Of a stretch of DNA of 64,000 nucleotides, positions 9,575-18,553 are shown piece after piece (the stretch's first letter is position 1; each line of letters begins with the position of its first letter). The notes under the pieces are model-generated. The model did not search any database. It was not told where the DNA came from and was given only the letters and a program-made list of their open reading frames with translations. Source of the DNA: Thermoanaerobacter sp. (GTDB lineage: Bacteria; Bacillota; Thermoanaerobacteria; Thermoanaerobacterales; Thermoanaerobacteraceae); the NCBI GenBank assembly GCA_014896455.1, contig JADBKJ010000006.1, forward strand, positions 50,793 to 114,792. Direction: 5' to 3'. The position numbers were made by a program, and so were the translations under genes.

Positions 9575-10609
9575 ATGAAACTATTAAAGCATTTAAAAGA
9601 CTTAAATGAAGTAAAAATTGAAAAAGATAGGGAGTTTTTCTCAGCTACTCATGAAGAAATAAAAAATGCATGGACTACAGATGTGTATTTTTTAAGAACC
9701 CAGGATATTTTGTCATATCTTGGTGTACAAGATAAAATAGTCACAGCGGAGATATTTCCAAGAAAAAAAGGAGTTTTTGCAGGGTTACCAGAAGTAATGA
9801 GTTTACTTAAAGACAAAAATGTGGAAGTATGGTCTTTGGAAGAAGGGGACACTTTTGAAGCTAAAGATACAGTAATGAGGATAAAAGGGCCTTATAGTGA
9901 GTTTGGAATTTATGAGACGGCAATATTAGGAATTCTTGCAAGTTCTTCCGGTTGGGCAACAGCAGCAAGGGAGCTTAAAGAAGTTGCCAAAGACAAACCA
10001 ATATTATGTTTTGGTGCAAGGCATGTACATCCAGCTGTGGCACCTGTGATGGAAAGGGCGGCACTCGTTGGAGGGGCAGATGATGCCAGCTGTATTTTAG
10101 GTGCAAAATTAATGGGGAAAGACCCTAAAGGGACAGTACCTCATGCTGCTTTTTTGCTTGCAGGAGATACATTAGAAGTGGCGAAAGCTTACAGAGATAT
10201 AACTCCCCTTGATGAAAAGATAACCATTTTAGTTGATACTTTTAAAGACGAAGTGGAAGAGGCTTTGAGGGTTGCTGAATTTTTAGGGGATAGATTATAC
10301 GGAGTAAGACTTGATACTCCATCAGAAAGAGGTGGAGTTACACCTAGTTTAGTGTATGAACTAAGGCAAAGATTAAATCAAAAAGGATTTACAAATGTAA
10401 AAATTATAGTTTCTGGAGGTTTAAACCCAGAACGGGTAGCAGAACTTTCTGAAAGTGGAGCAGATGCTTTTGGAGTAGGAAGTTACATATCTGATGCTCA
10501 ACCTATTGATATGACAATGGATATAAAAGAAGTGGAAGGAGTACCTATTGCTAAAAGGGGGAGAATTCCTGGAATTATCGAAAATAAAAAATTGAAAAAG
10601 ATAAAATAG
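9575..10609 (+). CDS. Nicotinate phosphoribosyltransferase
   Basis: 344 residues. Makes nicotinate mononucleotide from nicotinate and PRPP in NAD salvage. It resembles the short archaeal/clostridial type of NAPRTase: FGARHVHPAVAPVMERAAL, GTVPHAAFLLAGD, VDTFKDEVEEAL, GVRLDTPSERGGV and the PRPP-binding IIVSGGLNPERV segment. AAAGGGAGGA lies just before the ATG, and a TATAAT-like -10 lies at about 9531. Twenty bp separate it from the next gene. nadD elsewhere in the window (37118) acts later in the same pathway. Confidence 0.9.
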   Translation: MKLLKHLKDLNEVKIEKDREFFSATHEEIKNAWTTDVYFLRTQDILSYLGVQDKIVTAEIFPRKKGVFAGLPEVMSLLKDKNVEVWSLEEGDTFEAKDTVMRIKGPYSEFGIYETAILGILASSSGWATAARELKEVAKDKPILCFGARHVHPAVAPVMERAALVGGADDASCILGAKLMGKDPKGTVPHAAFLLAGDTLEVAKAYRDITPLDEKITILVDTFKDEVEEALRVAEFLGDRLYGVRLDTPSERGGVTPSLVYELRQRLNQKGFTNVKIIVSGGLNPERVAELSESGADAFGVGSYISDAQPIDMTMDIKEVEGVPIAKRGRIPGIIENKKLKKIK

Positions 10610-10628
10610 TTTTCGGAGATGATAGTTA

Positions 10629-12212
10629 ATGAGAAAATTTATTATATTATCTTTCATTTTGATGTTTATTTTTACAGGATGCAAAACTACTCCGCAAAAT
10701 ATTGTAAATTTACCTAAAACATCTGAGGACAAAACTAAGATTGAAGAAGAAAAGCCTGTAGATGGTGGCACTTTAAGAGTAAATATTACTTCTTTTGATA
10801 CGTTAAATCCTTTTTTGAATGACAATGAGAGAGTAAGGCAAATGTTAAATTTGTCATTGGAAGGATTAGTTACCCTGGATAAAACTTTAAAACCTATTCC
10901 TCAATTAGCAGAAAACTGGCAGATAAATGGACTTAATATAAAATTTTATTTAAAAAAGAATGTTAAATGGCATGATGGAATAAGTTTTACAGCTAATGAT
11001 GTAAAATTTACTTTTGATTCTTTTAAAAATAAGGATGTAAAAAGTCCGTATAGGGATATTCTCATTAACTATCTCTCCTCTTATAAGACAAATGGGGATT
11101 ATGAATTTGAAGTTGTTTTAAATAAACCTGTTGCAAATCCAATAGCTTTGTTTACTTTTCCTATTCTAGCTGAGCACCAATATAAAGGTAAGGAAGATAT
11201 TTTAAATAAAAATATTGTGCCTATTGGTACAGGGCCATATAAGATATCTTCTTACAGCGTTGGCAGAGAAATTATTTTTGAAAGAAATCCTTATTATAGA
11301 GGCAACAAACCTTATATAGATAGTATAGTGTTTAAAATTGTGCCTGATGAAAATGCTATGATAGCATCTTTTCAAAGCAAAGAAGCAGATTTTACTTTTT
11401 TAAGTGACATAGACTGGGATAAATACAAAGAGATTTCAAAAGTAAATATTTATAAATACGTTATGCAAGATTATGTATTTATGGCCCCTAATTATCAAAA
11501 GCCAGCCTTGAAAGATTCAAATGTCAGGAAAGCGATGTGTTATGGAATAGATGTTGACAAAATTTTGAGAGATGTATATTTCAGTCATGGGTTAAAGTCA
11601 TGTATTCCCGTTCGCCCTGATTCGTGGCTTTATAGCAATAAAATAGTATCTCATAATTACGATATAAAAGAGGCGAATAAAATATTAGAGGAAAGTGGTT
11701 GGAACTTAGTTAAAGGGATAAGGAGTAATGGAACTTATCAGCTCAAATTCGATTTGATAGTAAATGTAAATAATCCTTATTTAGTTAAGGCTGCTCAAAT
11801 TATAAAGAATAATTTAAAAGATGTGGGAATTGAAATAAACATTGTACCAAAAGATTGGGGCAATTTACTAAGTTCTGTATATTCGGGTAAATTTGATTTG
11901 GTGTTAATGGAGTGGAATTTAAGTTATAATCAAGATATGTCTACAATGTTTATGACAAAAGGCAAAGACAATTTTATGGGTTATAGTAATTCTAAAGTTG
12001 ATGAAATATATAGTAGAATTTTTTATGATTCAGAAGAAAATTCTTTAAAAATAGATTATCAGGCTTTGGAACAAGTTTTTTTAGATGAACAACCCATAAT
12101 TGGCTTTTTCTATATTGAAGGAGCAGTTATGGCATATGACAATGTAAAAGGTGTGGACCCTATTGGATTTAATGTTTTTAACAATATAGAAAAATGGTAT
12201 ATCAAAAAATAG
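10629..12212 (+). CDS. Extracellular solute-binding lipoprotein, family 5 (Opp/Dpp-like)
   Basis: 527 residues. A lipoprotein signal ends in FIFTGCK, with the lipidated cysteine near residue 18. The rest is a family 5 binding protein: DTLNPFLNDNERVRQMLNLS, LAENWQINGLNIKFYLKKNV, WHDGISFTANDVKFTFDS, PIGTGPYKISSYSVG and the C-terminal PIIGFFYIEG region. It should capture peptides or similar ligands outside the cell for an ABC importer. No permease or ATPase genes are adjacent, so it is an orphan component or works with a transporter coded elsewhere. Confidence 0.92.
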   Translation: MRKFIILSFILMFIFTGCKTTPQNIVNLPKTSEDKTKIEEEKPVDGGTLRVNITSFDTLNPFLNDNERVRQMLNLSLEGLVTLDKTLKPIPQLAENWQINGLNIKFYLKKNVKWHDGISFTANDVKFTFDSFKNKDVKSPYRDILINYLSSYKTNGDYEFEVVLNKPVANPIALFTFPILAEHQYKGKEDILNKNIVPIGTGPYKISSYSVGREIIFERNPYYRGNKPYIDSIVFKIVPDENAMIASFQSKEADFTFLSDIDWDKYKEISKVNIYKYVMQDYVFMAPNYQKPALKDSNVRKAMCYGIDVDKILRDVYFSHGLKSCIPVRPDSWLYSNKIVSHNYDIKEANKILEESGWNLVKGIRSNGTYQLKFDLIVNVNNPYLVKAAQIIKNNLKDVGIEINIVPKDWGNLLSSVYSGKFDLVLMEWNLSYNQDMSTMFMTKGKDNFMGYSNSKVDEIYSRIFYDSEENSLKIDYQALEQVFLDEQPIIGFFYIEGAVMAYDNVKGVDPIGFNVFNNIEKWYIKK

Positions 12213-12215
12213 GTA

Positions 12216-12244
12216 TTGACACTGACCTAAAAAGATTATATAAT
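12216..12244 (+). promoter_or_regulatory. Consensus housekeeping promoter for the tRNA-Leu locus
   Basis: Exact TTGACA (12216-12221), 17-bp spacer, exact TATAAT (12239-12244). Transcription should start near 12251, just before the truncated tRNA-Leu half and the intact tRNA-Leu. Confidence 0.85.
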
Positions 12245-12273
12245 TCATAGTGTGACGAAATCAAATAAAACGT

Positions 12274-12316
12274 GCGGTGGTGGCGGAACTGGCAGACGCG
12301 TACGTTTGGGTGTATG
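12274..12316 (+). pseudogene. Truncated tRNA-Leu (5' half only)
   Basis: From 12274 the sequence reads GCGGTGGTGGCGGAACTGG then CAGACGCGTACGTTTGGG, a class II tRNA-Leu acceptor strand, D-arm and start of the anticodon arm. No leucine anticodon, variable arm, T-arm or matching acceptor 3' strand (CCACCGC) follows before the next tRNA. It sits directly behind the consensus promoter, in the place of a first tRNA gene, so it is a broken copy that would still be transcribed. Confidence 0.75.
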
Positions 12317-12406
12317 ACTATTCAGTGATGAATATTTTAGTTGAAATGATTAATAGGTTTGCCACCTTGACAAACGAGTTAGGTGAACAGTATAATAAAA
12401 ACGCAG

Positions 12407-12494
12407 GCGGGCGTGCTGGAATTGGCAGACAGGCATGTTTGAGGGGCATGTGAGAGATAATCTCGTGTGGGTTCAAGTCCCACCGCCCGCACCA
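12407..12494 (+). tRNA. tRNA-Leu (anticodon GAG)
   Basis: The acceptor stem GCGGGCG (12407-12413) pairs with CGCCCGC (12484-12490), followed by A and an encoded CCA. The anticodon stem CATGT/GCATG encloses loop TTGAGGG, anticodon GAG. The long variable arm GAGAGATAATCTC is typical of class II tRNA-Leu, and the T-loop GTTCAAGTC is present. Confidence 0.95.
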
Positions 12495-12502
12495 TAAAAG
12501 TG

Positions 12503-12531
12503 AAAGAGGCGTTAAGCCTTTTATTTTTTTG
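12503..12531 (+). terminator. Terminator after tRNA-Leu
   Basis: AAGAGGC pairs with GCCTTTT around loop GTTAA, followed by ATTTTTTT. Confidence 0.75.
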
Positions 12532-12605
12532 TCACACAAATTATTAATTTTTTATAAAATATATTAAAAAAAGATTAAAAAGTTTAAGAAAATGTAATGT
12601 AAACA

Positions 12606-12634
12606 TTGACTTTGGCTGTAGGATGTGATAAGAT
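12606..12634 (+). promoter_or_regulatory. Promoter of the riboswitch-hydrolase unit
   Basis: TTGACT (12606-12611), 17-bp spacer, TAAGAT (12629-12634), placed 26 bp before the riboswitch. Confidence 0.65.
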
Positions 12635-12659
12635 AAGACAAAAGGACAAATATGCAATC

Positions 12660-12769
12660 TTGCCGAATCCGAAAGGTACGGAGGAACCGCTTTTTGGGGT
12701 TAATCTGTAGCTTTAAGCTGCAGTAGGGATACCTTCTGTCCCGCACCCGACAGCTAACTCCGGAGGCAA
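12660..12769 (+). ncRNA. Cyclic-di-AMP riboswitch (ydaO/yuaA)
   Basis: The ydaO aptamer is recognisable: P1 TTGCC/GGCAA, GAATCCGAAAGGTACGGAGG, AACCGCTTTTTGGGGTTAAT, the variable hairpin CTGTAGC...GCTGCAG, TAGGGATACCTTC and the conserved 3' end CCCGACAGCTAAC. In Bacillus relatives it binds c-di-AMP and usually lowers expression of wall or osmotic genes. I see no clear terminator between it and the GTG at 12789; the 3' strand of P1 is only 4 nt from the SD (GGAAGGAG, 12774-12781), so control may act on translation or through an unseen alternative fold. Confidence 0.95.
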
Positions 12770-12788
12770 TAAAGGAAGGAGATTTGCA

Positions 12789-13712
12789 GTGGATCAGCGA
12801 ATAGGAAAGATGATTTTTGGAATTTCTGTGTTTGGTGCGACGCTGATTGGTAGTTCTTTTTTGAACCCAGCGTTTGCGGAAGGATTGGGAGTTGGAAAGG
12901 TTACAGGCAATCATGTAAATGTGCGGACTCAAGGAAGTTTATCAGGAAGTGTCATTGCCCGTTTAAATTGGAATGACACAGTGACTGTGTTAGATAAGCA
13001 AAACGGGTGGTACAAGATAAAGCTTTCTGATGGAAGAGAGGGATGGGTTTTTGGTGAATATTTATCCGTAAGAAATTCTTCTAGTGTCTCAAGAGGAAAT
13101 TCGGAAAAAGCAGCAAGTGTTGGTATAGTGACAGGTAGTTACGTCAATGTGAGAAGTGAAGCGGGTTTATCGGGCAGCGTTGTAGCACAGCTTAACAAGA
13201 ATACTACAGTAGATGTGTTGGGTAAACAAAATGGGTGGTATAAAATAAAGCTTTCGGACGGAAGAGAAGGATGGATTTACGGAGAATACTTAGCAGTGAG
13301 GAGCTCTTCAAGTATCTCAAGGGGTGAAGTAGATAGGAGTTTGATAGATAAGTTAATAGATTTTGCAAAGTCTTTTGTAGGGACTCCTTATGTCTATGGA
13401 GGTTCAACTCCAAAAGGATTTGATTGTTCCGGCTTTGTTCAATATGTTTTCAAGAATGTGGGTATTAATTTACCAAGAACGGCAAATGAGCAAGCTACTG
13501 CAGGAGAATATGTAAGTTATAACAATCTTCAACCAGGAGATTTGGTATTTTTTAAAACTTTAGGAAGCAGCGTGATAAATCATTCAGGAATATATATAGG
13601 TAATGGTGAGTTTATACAAAGCTCTTCAGGTAGGGGGGAGGTCATAATAAGTCCTTTAAGCGAAGGGTATTATAAAGAACATTATGTTACAGCAAGAAGA
13701 ATTATAAAATGA
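12789..13712 (+). CDS. Secreted cell-wall hydrolase: signal peptide, 2 x SH3b, NlpC/P60
   Basis: 307 residues from GTG 12789 (GGAAGGAG upstream). Residues 1-30 are a signal peptide ending AFA. Two nearly identical bacterial SH3 repeats (~35-95 and ~112-172; both contain [15 protein letters not shown]) bind the wall. Residues ~188-305 form an NlpC/P60 endopeptidase with catalytic C213 in [10 protein letters not shown] and H265 in INHSGIYIG. It cuts peptidoglycan stem peptides outside the cell. The c-di-AMP riboswitch upstream ties its synthesis to wall and turgor signalling. Confidence 0.95.
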   Translation: MDQRIGKMIFGISVFGATLIGSSFLNPAFAEGLGVGKVTGNHVNVRTQGSLSGSVIARLNWNDTVTVLDKQNGWYKIKLSDGREGWVFGEYLSVRNSSSVSRGNSEKAASVGIVTGSYVNVRSEAGLSGSVVAQLNKNTTVDVLGKQNGWYKIKLSDGREGWIYGEYLAVRSSSSISRGEVDRSLIDKLIDFAKSFVGTPYVYGGSTPKGFDCSGFVQYVFKNVGINLPRTANEQATAGEYVSYNNLQPGDLVFFKTLGSSVINHSGIYIGNGEFIQSSSGRGEVIISPLSEGYYKEHYVTARRIIK

Positions 13713-13720
13713 CCTGTGAT

Positions 13721-13752
13721 AAAAAGAGTGCTCTTGAGAGTGCTCTTTTTTA
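13721..13752 (+). terminator. Terminator after the NlpC/P60 gene
   Basis: AAAAAGAG...CTCTTTTT arms enclose a GCTCT/AGAG core and end in a run of T, 9 bp after the stop codon. Confidence 0.7.
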
Positions 13753-13831
13753 TATTGACTATTTTTATTACTTGGGATATTATATAATACTGTATACGCG
13801 ATATAGCCTATTTTATGGAAGGAGATACCTT

Positions 13832-15655
13832 ATGAAATTTGTAAGAGAAGATGTAAGAAATATAGCCATTATTGCTCATGTTGATCATGGTAAAACTACT
13901 TTGGTTGATGCTATGCTTAAACAAAGCGGTATTTTTAGGGCAAATGAAAAAGTTGAGGAAAGGATCTTGGATTTTAACGATTTAGAAAGAGAAAGAGGTA
14001 TAACAATTCTTGCTAAAAATACTGCTGTTAGATATAAAGATGTGAAAATAAATATAGTGGATACTCCAGGACATGCAGATTTTAGCGGTGAAGTAGAGCG
14101 AGTATTAAAAATGGTAGATGGGGTACTTTTGTTGGTAGATTCTTTTGAAGGGCCTATGCCACAGACCCGTTTTGTATTAAGTAAGGCATTGGAACTGGAT
14201 CTGAAGCCTGTAGTTGTCATAAATAAAATTGATAGGCCTGATGCAAGGTCTCAGGAGGTTATTGACGAAGTCTTAGATCTATTTATTGAATTAGGAGCAA
14301 ATGATGACCAAATTGATTTCCCTGTTGTCTACACCTCTGCAAAAGAAGGTATAGCAAAATTAAGTTTAGAAGAAGAGTCTCATGACTTGAGACCTCTTTT
14401 TGATACGATTTTAGACTATATTCCTGCACCAATAGGAGATATTGAAGCACCATTACAACTTATAGTGACTACTTTAGATTATGATGATTACATTGGGAGA
14501 ATTGCCATTGGAAAAGTAGTTAGAGGAAAAATAATTTCAGGGGAAGAAGCGGCTATATGTAAAAGAGATGGATCAATACAAAAAGTTCACATAAATAATC
14601 TATATCAGTTTGAAGGATTAAAAAAAGTGCAAGTAGAAGAAGCAAGCTTGGGAGATATTGTGGCGGTTTCTGGCATAAGCGATATTGAGATTGGAGAGAC
14701 CATTGCGGATAGAGATAACCCCGAGGCGGTAGACTTTGTTCGCATAGAAGAGCCAACAGTTTCTATGACTTTTAGTGTAAATACCAGTCCTTTTGCTGGA
14801 ACTGAGGGTAAATACGTTACTTCAAGACATTTAAGAGAAAGGCTTTTTAAAGAGCTAGAGACAAACGTCGCATTGCGAGTTGAAGAAACAGATTCTACTG
14901 ATTCTTTTAAGGTGTCTGGAAGAGGAGAGCTGCATCTTTCTATTTTAATTGAGACTATGAGACGGGAAGGGTATGAATTGCAGGTTTCTAAGCCTACAGT
15001 GATTTTTAAAGAAATAAATGGAATAAAAATGGAGCCTATTGAACTTTTGACAATAGATATTCCTGAAGAATATATGGGAGTTGTAATGGAAAAATTAGGA
15101 CCGAGAAAAGCTGAATTGATGGACATGCACACATTAAAGCCAGGAACTATAAGGCTTAAGTTTAAAATACCTACACGAGGCTTAATAGGGTATCGGTCTG
15201 AATTTTTAACAGATACAAAGGGAAATGGCATAATGACCTCTGTATTTTATGATTATGCACCTTACAAAGGGGACATCCCTTCTCGTACAAGAGGCGCTCT
15301 TGTAGCTTTTGAGACGGGGGTTGCGACAACTTATGGCCTTTACAATGCTCAAGAGAGAGGGACACTTTTTATAGAGCCAGGTACAAAAGTGTATGAAGGG
15401 ATGGTTGTGGGAGTTAATTCAAGAAGTGGAGATATTGATGTCAATGTATGTAAGAAAAAACATGTGACAAATTTAAGGTCTGCAACGGCGGATGAGGCTT
15501 TGAGGCTATCTCCAGTAAAAAAGATGTCCCTAGAAGAAGCATTAGAGTTTATAGATAATGATGAATTAGTGGAAGTTACTCCTCAAAGCATTAGAATACG
15601 AAAAAAGATTTTGGATTCGCAACAAAGATATAAAAATGCAAAATATAACAAATAA
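13832..15655 (+). CDS. typA: Ribosome-associated GTPase TypA/BipA
   Basis: 607 residues from ATG 13832, preceded by GGAAGGAGAT; upstream in-frame codons lack a ribosome site. A translation factor-type GTPase: P-loop [16 protein letters not shown], switch [22 protein letters not shown], then EF-Tu domain II, EF-G-like domains III and V and the BipA C-terminal domain ([20 protein letters not shown]). It binds ribosomes and supports 50S assembly and stress growth. A repeat element is inserted in its terminator. Confidence 0.97.
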   Translation: MKFVREDVRNIAIIAHVDHGKTTLVDAMLKQSGIFRANEKVEERILDFNDLERERGITILAKNTAVRYKDVKINIVDTPGHADFSGEVERVLKMVDGVLLLVDSFEGPMPQTRFVLSKALELDLKPVVVINKIDRPDARSQEVIDEVLDLFIELGANDDQIDFPVVYTSAKEGIAKLSLEEESHDLRPLFDTILDYIPAPIGDIEAPLQLIVTTLDYDDYIGRIAIGKVVRGKIISGEEAAICKRDGSIQKVHINNLYQFEGLKKVQVEEASLGDIVAVSGISDIEIGETIADRDNPEAVDFVRIEEPTVSMTFSVNTSPFAGTEGKYVTSRHLRERLFKELETNVALRVEETDSTDSFKVSGRGELHLSILIETMRREGYELQVSKPTVIFKEINGIKMEPIELLTIDIPEEYMGVVMEKLGPRKAELMDMHTLKPGTIRLKFKIPTRGLIGYRSEFLTDTKGNGIMTSVFYDYAPYKGDIPSRTRGALVAFETGVATTYGLYNAQERGTLFIEPGTKVYEGMVVGVNSRSGDIDVNVCKKKHVTNLRSATADEALRLSPVKKMSLEEALEFIDNDELVEVTPQSIRIRKKILDSQQRYKNAKYNK

Positions 15656-15675
15656 GGGAGCCTTTTAGCTCTTTT

Positions 15676-15941
15676 CAGACTGTAGACAAACTTTCGTAAA
15701 GGAGATATTTTGCATAAGGAGCGACTTTTGTGACAAAGCGGTAACAAAACTTAGCAAGACCGAGGGTGGAGGCAGGGCCGAAGCCAAGGAGGGCGGAGGC
15801 GGGCACCTGAGGCAAGGAGGCCGATTGTGCCCGGTACCCTGCCGGAACCTGAAGGTCGAGCTTAGTTTTGTCGCTTTGGAACATCGGAGCGACGATGCAA
15901 AATATCTCCTTTAAATATTTTTTAACTTTGTCAACAAACTG
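15676..15941 (+). repeat. Terminator-associated palindromic element, copy 1
   Basis: 266 bp, running from CAGACTGTAGACAAACTTTC to TTTGTCAACAAACTG. Subterminal inverted repeats AAAGGAGATATTTTGCA and its complement flank a GC-rich core with pairable GGCAGGG/CCCTGCC and GGGCAC/GTGCCC arms. The typA terminator hairpin is present on both sides as a perfect 21-bp direct repeat (15651-15671 and 15943-15963); the left copy keeps only four T before the element, while the right copy runs on into CTTTATTATT. It shares most bases with the other four loci. No transposase is coded. Confidence 0.88.
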
Positions 15942-15968
15942 AAATAAGGGAGCCTTTTAGCTCCTTTA

Positions 15969-16529
15969 TTATTTATTATGTAAGCCATTTAAAATTTTGT
16001 TTATATAATTTATAGTTTCTTGGTAAGGGGGAATACCTTGATATTTTTCTACTGATTGAGGACCAGCATTATATGCAGCTAATGCTAATCTTATGTCATG
16101 GTAAGTATCTAACAAATTTTTTAGGTACCTTACTCCTCCATCTATATTTTGAGAAGGGTCAAAAGGATTGGATACATTTAATTCCTTTGCAGTTGAAGGC
16201 ATAAGCTGCATAAGTCCCATCGCTCCTGCAGAAGAAACTGCGAATGGATTAAAATTAGACTCTGCTTTGATGACCGCTCTGATGAGATTTGCATCTACAT
16301 TATATTTTTGACTGACCTGTTGTATTAAATCTTCAATTTGTTGTAAATTTGTATTTTTTGATGGTGCGTTATTACTCACATTTCCTGAATTGTATTGTTG
16401 ATTTTCTATAGCATTGTTTAAAACTTCAGAAAAAGGTTTATCAGTGTTAAATATTTTTATATTAGCAGGGAGTCTGCTTTGAATTTCGCGAAATTTATTT
16501 TCAATTATTTGATTTACAATATTTATCAA
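15969..16529 (-). CDS. Lytic transglycosylase (SLT domain)
   Basis: 186 residues from a TTG at 16529, with AGGAGGG 6 nt upstream. No signal peptide is visible. Residues ~70-185 form the transglycosylase domain: catalytic glutamate in [47 protein letters not shown]. The N-terminal ~65 residues are linker-like. Proteins of this form often act with flagellar or export machinery, but nothing nearby supports that. It converges on typA across repeat copy 1. Confidence 0.9.
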   Translation of the reverse strand: MINIVNQIIENKFREIQSRLPANIKIFNTDKPFSEVLNNAIENQQYNSGNVSNNAPSKNTNLQQIEDLIQQVSQKYNVDANLIRAVIKAESNFNPFAVSSAGAMGLMQLMPSTAKELNVSNPFDPSQNIDGGVRYLKNLLDTYHDIRLALAAYNAGPQSVEKYQGIPPYQETINYINKILNGLHNK

Positions 16530-16689
16530 TTCAATCCCTCCTATAATAATATATAATTCGACAAAATTCTTCTAAAACCTCTTTTAAAAGTGCAAATTAG
16601 TAAAAAAGTCCTATTAAAATTTTTAAAGGATTTTTTAAAGGAGTATAGTATAATATAAGTAAAAGTTTATGGTAAGGGTTGATAAAGAG

Positions 16690-17460
16690 ATGAAAAACGA
16701 AAGAATGTTGGAAGTTTTAATTGTTGTATTAATAATTCCTCTAGTTTCTCTTTTAGCAGGTTATTTTATTTCAAAAGATATTGTAGAGCCTAACATTTCA
16801 AAAACAAATGACAGTGATAATATTAAAGAGATGGTTGTTAAAGGAATTGACTTGTTTGAAGTTGTTTTAGGCAGCTATTCAGATTTTGATTCTGCAAAGT
16901 ATCAGGATGATTTAATGAAGATGAAGGGAGTTTATTCCTTTGTTAGTGAAGATTCTGGCAAGTATTTGTTAATAGGTGGAATATTTTTAGATAGAGAACA
17001 AGCTGCTTTATTTTCTTCCTCCTTAAATTCTCAAGGCATTTCCAGTGAAGTATATGTAAAAAGAGGGCCTTCTATAAAAATTGCATATGACAAGAAATTA
17101 ACATCAGAAATGGATGTCTTTATGAACAAATTACAAAATTTTCAACAAATTTTTGATTATATGTCGGCTCTTTCTTATAAGGCTTTTAATGACAAGTTAG
17201 AAAAACAAGAATTAGAACAATTAAAGAGAAAAGTAGATAGTTTTAAAAATAGTAAGGAGGGTTTTAAAAAAGAAGAAGTGACAGTACTAATACAAAAGAC
17301 GATAAAAATTGTCGATAAAGTAACAAATGATATTAAAAAAATTGAAATATCAGCTGCTTTGGAAGATGGAAATACCTTTAGTTTATTGCAAGAAAGTTTA
17401 TGGCAATGTTGTGAAGAATATAATACATTTTTAAAGACAATTGTTACGCAAAACCAATAA
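16690..17460 (+). CDS. Single-pass membrane protein with SPOR-like domain
   Basis: About 256 residues from ATG 16690; an ATG at 16669 is in frame but has no SD, while AAGGG precedes 16690. One N-terminal span (EVLIVVLIIPLVSLLAGYFI) is followed at ~50-120 by an SPOR-like repeat unit (FEVVLGSYSDFDSAKYQDDL ... KYLLIGGIFLDREQAALFSS), a fold that binds denuded glycan. The C-terminal half is helical and charged. A TATAAT lies at about 16650. Function unknown beyond a likely wall or septum location. Confidence 0.7.
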   Translation: MKNERMLEVLIVVLIIPLVSLLAGYFISKDIVEPNISKTNDSDNIKEMVVKGIDLFEVVLGSYSDFDSAKYQDDLMKMKGVYSFVSEDSGKYLLIGGIFLDREQAALFSSSLNSQGISSEVYVKRGPSIKIAYDKKLTSEMDVFMNKLQNFQQIFDYMSALSYKAFNDKLEKQELEQLKRKVDSFKNSKEGFKKEEVTVLIQKTIKIVDKVTNDIKKIEISAALEDGNTFSLLQESLWQCCEEYNTFLKTIVTQNQ

Positions 17461-17474
17461 TGAGGTGTTAAGGT

Positions 17475-17590
17475 ATGGAATTAAAAGAGATAAAAGAAAT
17501 TTTAAATACAGAAGTTATAGTAGGGGAAGAAAAATTAGAAGAATAAGTGTTTACTGCCTGTGGAGCAGATTTGATGAGTGATGTTTTTGA
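17475..17590 (+). pseudogene. Remnant of a DRTGG-domain protein gene
   Basis: From ATG 17475 (GAGGTGTTAAGG upstream) the frame reads MELKEIKEILNTEVIVGEEK, hits TAA at 17544, and continues in the same frame as VFTACGADLMSDV before similarity ends. This is the N-terminus of the DRTGG family of small proteins, normally ~110 residues. A nonsense codon and loss of the 3' two thirds make it a pseudogene. The rest of 17461-17707 has no gene. Confidence 0.7.
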
Positions 17591-17707
17591 TTGGGAGCTT
17601 TACCATTTTTTTATTTTAAAGTTAGTTATAGAAATGTATATAATTTGTGATATAATAAAAAAGAATGGTAGTTTATGAAGGCAATACAACTTAAGGAGTG
17701 AAAGAAA

Positions 17708-17956
17708 TTGAGAAGAGGCAAAAGTCCTTGGACATTGGTATTTTTAATTGTCGTAGGACTAATTTTAGGAGGTTTTTTAGGGGACCTATTGGCACATTTT
17801 TTTAAAGAATTAGCTTATCAACAAATAATAGGTATGAACAATCCTCTTACTTTGGATCTGAATTTTATTAAATTTTCATTTCTGTTATCTGTTAAGATAA
17901 ACATAGGAACTGTAGTAGGATTAATTCTTGCAATATACGCTTATTACAAAATGTAG
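17708..17956 (+). CDS. Small membrane protein, DUF4321 type
   Basis: 82 residues from a TTG start (AAGGAGTG upstream). Two hydrophobic segments (WTLVFLIVVGLILGGFLGDL and INIGTVVGLILAIYAYY) suggest a two-span protein. It resembles the DUF4321 proteins usually found directly before maf-radC-mreB in clostridia, as here. Function unknown; the context suggests a part in wall growth. Confidence 0.75.
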   Translation: MRRGKSPWTLVFLIVVGLILGGFLGDLLAHFFKELAYQQIIGMNNPLTLDLNFIKFSFLLSVKINIGTVVGLILAIYAYYKM

Positions 17957-17964
17957 GTGATAAA

Positions 17965-18540
17965 ATGAAAATTGTCCTCGCTTCTAAATCGCCAAGAAGA
18001 AGAGAGTTACTTTCAAATTTAGGACTCGACTTTGAAGTGATCGAAAGTAATGTGGAGGAGTTTTCAAAAGAAAAGCATCCCTCAAGATATGTTATGGATT
18101 TATCTTTTAATAAAGCCATGTTGGTTGCTAAAAAATTAAAGGAAGAAGCTATAGTAATTGGTGCTGATACTATTGTAGCAATTGAAGATAAAATTTTAGG
18201 GAAACCAAAGGATAGAGATGAAGCCTATATTATGCTTAAAAGTTTACAAGGAAGAGTTCATACAGTATATACAGGGATTACTATTGTTAGAACTTGCGAT
18301 TTTAAATATGTAAGTGATTTTGAAGAGACAAAAGTTTGGATTAAAGAATTACAAGATGAGGAAATATTTAATTATATAGATACTGGCGAATGTTATGATA
18401 AAGCGGGAGCATATGCTATACAAGGATTTGGTGCACTTATTGTTGAAAAGATTGTAGGAGATTATTTTAATGTGGTAGGTCTTCCAATTTCAAAGCTTTT
18501 TGATATTTTAAAAAGAGAGTTTGATGTGAGGTTACTTTGA
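17965..18540 (+). CDS. maf: Maf nucleotide pyrophosphatase
   Basis: 191 residues. Maf/YhdE enzymes hydrolyse non-canonical NTPs and can affect septation. The signature N-terminus KIVLASKSPRRRELLSNLGL is present, followed by ADTIVAIEDKILGKPKD and TGECYDKAGAYAIQGFGA. It starts 8 bp after the DUF4321 gene and abuts radC, in the standard maf-radC-mreB order. Confidence 0.95.
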   Translation: MKIVLASKSPRRRELLSNLGLDFEVIESNVEEFSKEKHPSRYVMDLSFNKAMLVAKKLKEEAIVIGADTIVAIEDKILGKPKDRDEAYIMLKSLQGRVHTVYTGITIVRTCDFKYVSDFEETKVWIKELQDEEIFNYIDTGECYDKAGAYAIQGFGALIVEKIVGDYFNVVGLPISKLFDILKREFDVRLL

Positions 18541-18553
18541 AAGGGTGAAAGTA

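Noticed and set aside
12318..12539. 73-codon minus-strand open frame over tRNA-Leu
   Set aside because: Antisense of a complete tRNA with no ribosome site.
16575..16640. A+T-rich imperfect hairpin before the SPOR-like gene as a riboswitch
   Set aside because: No conserved aptamer motif is seen; it is short, A+T-rich and next to an ordinary -10 box.
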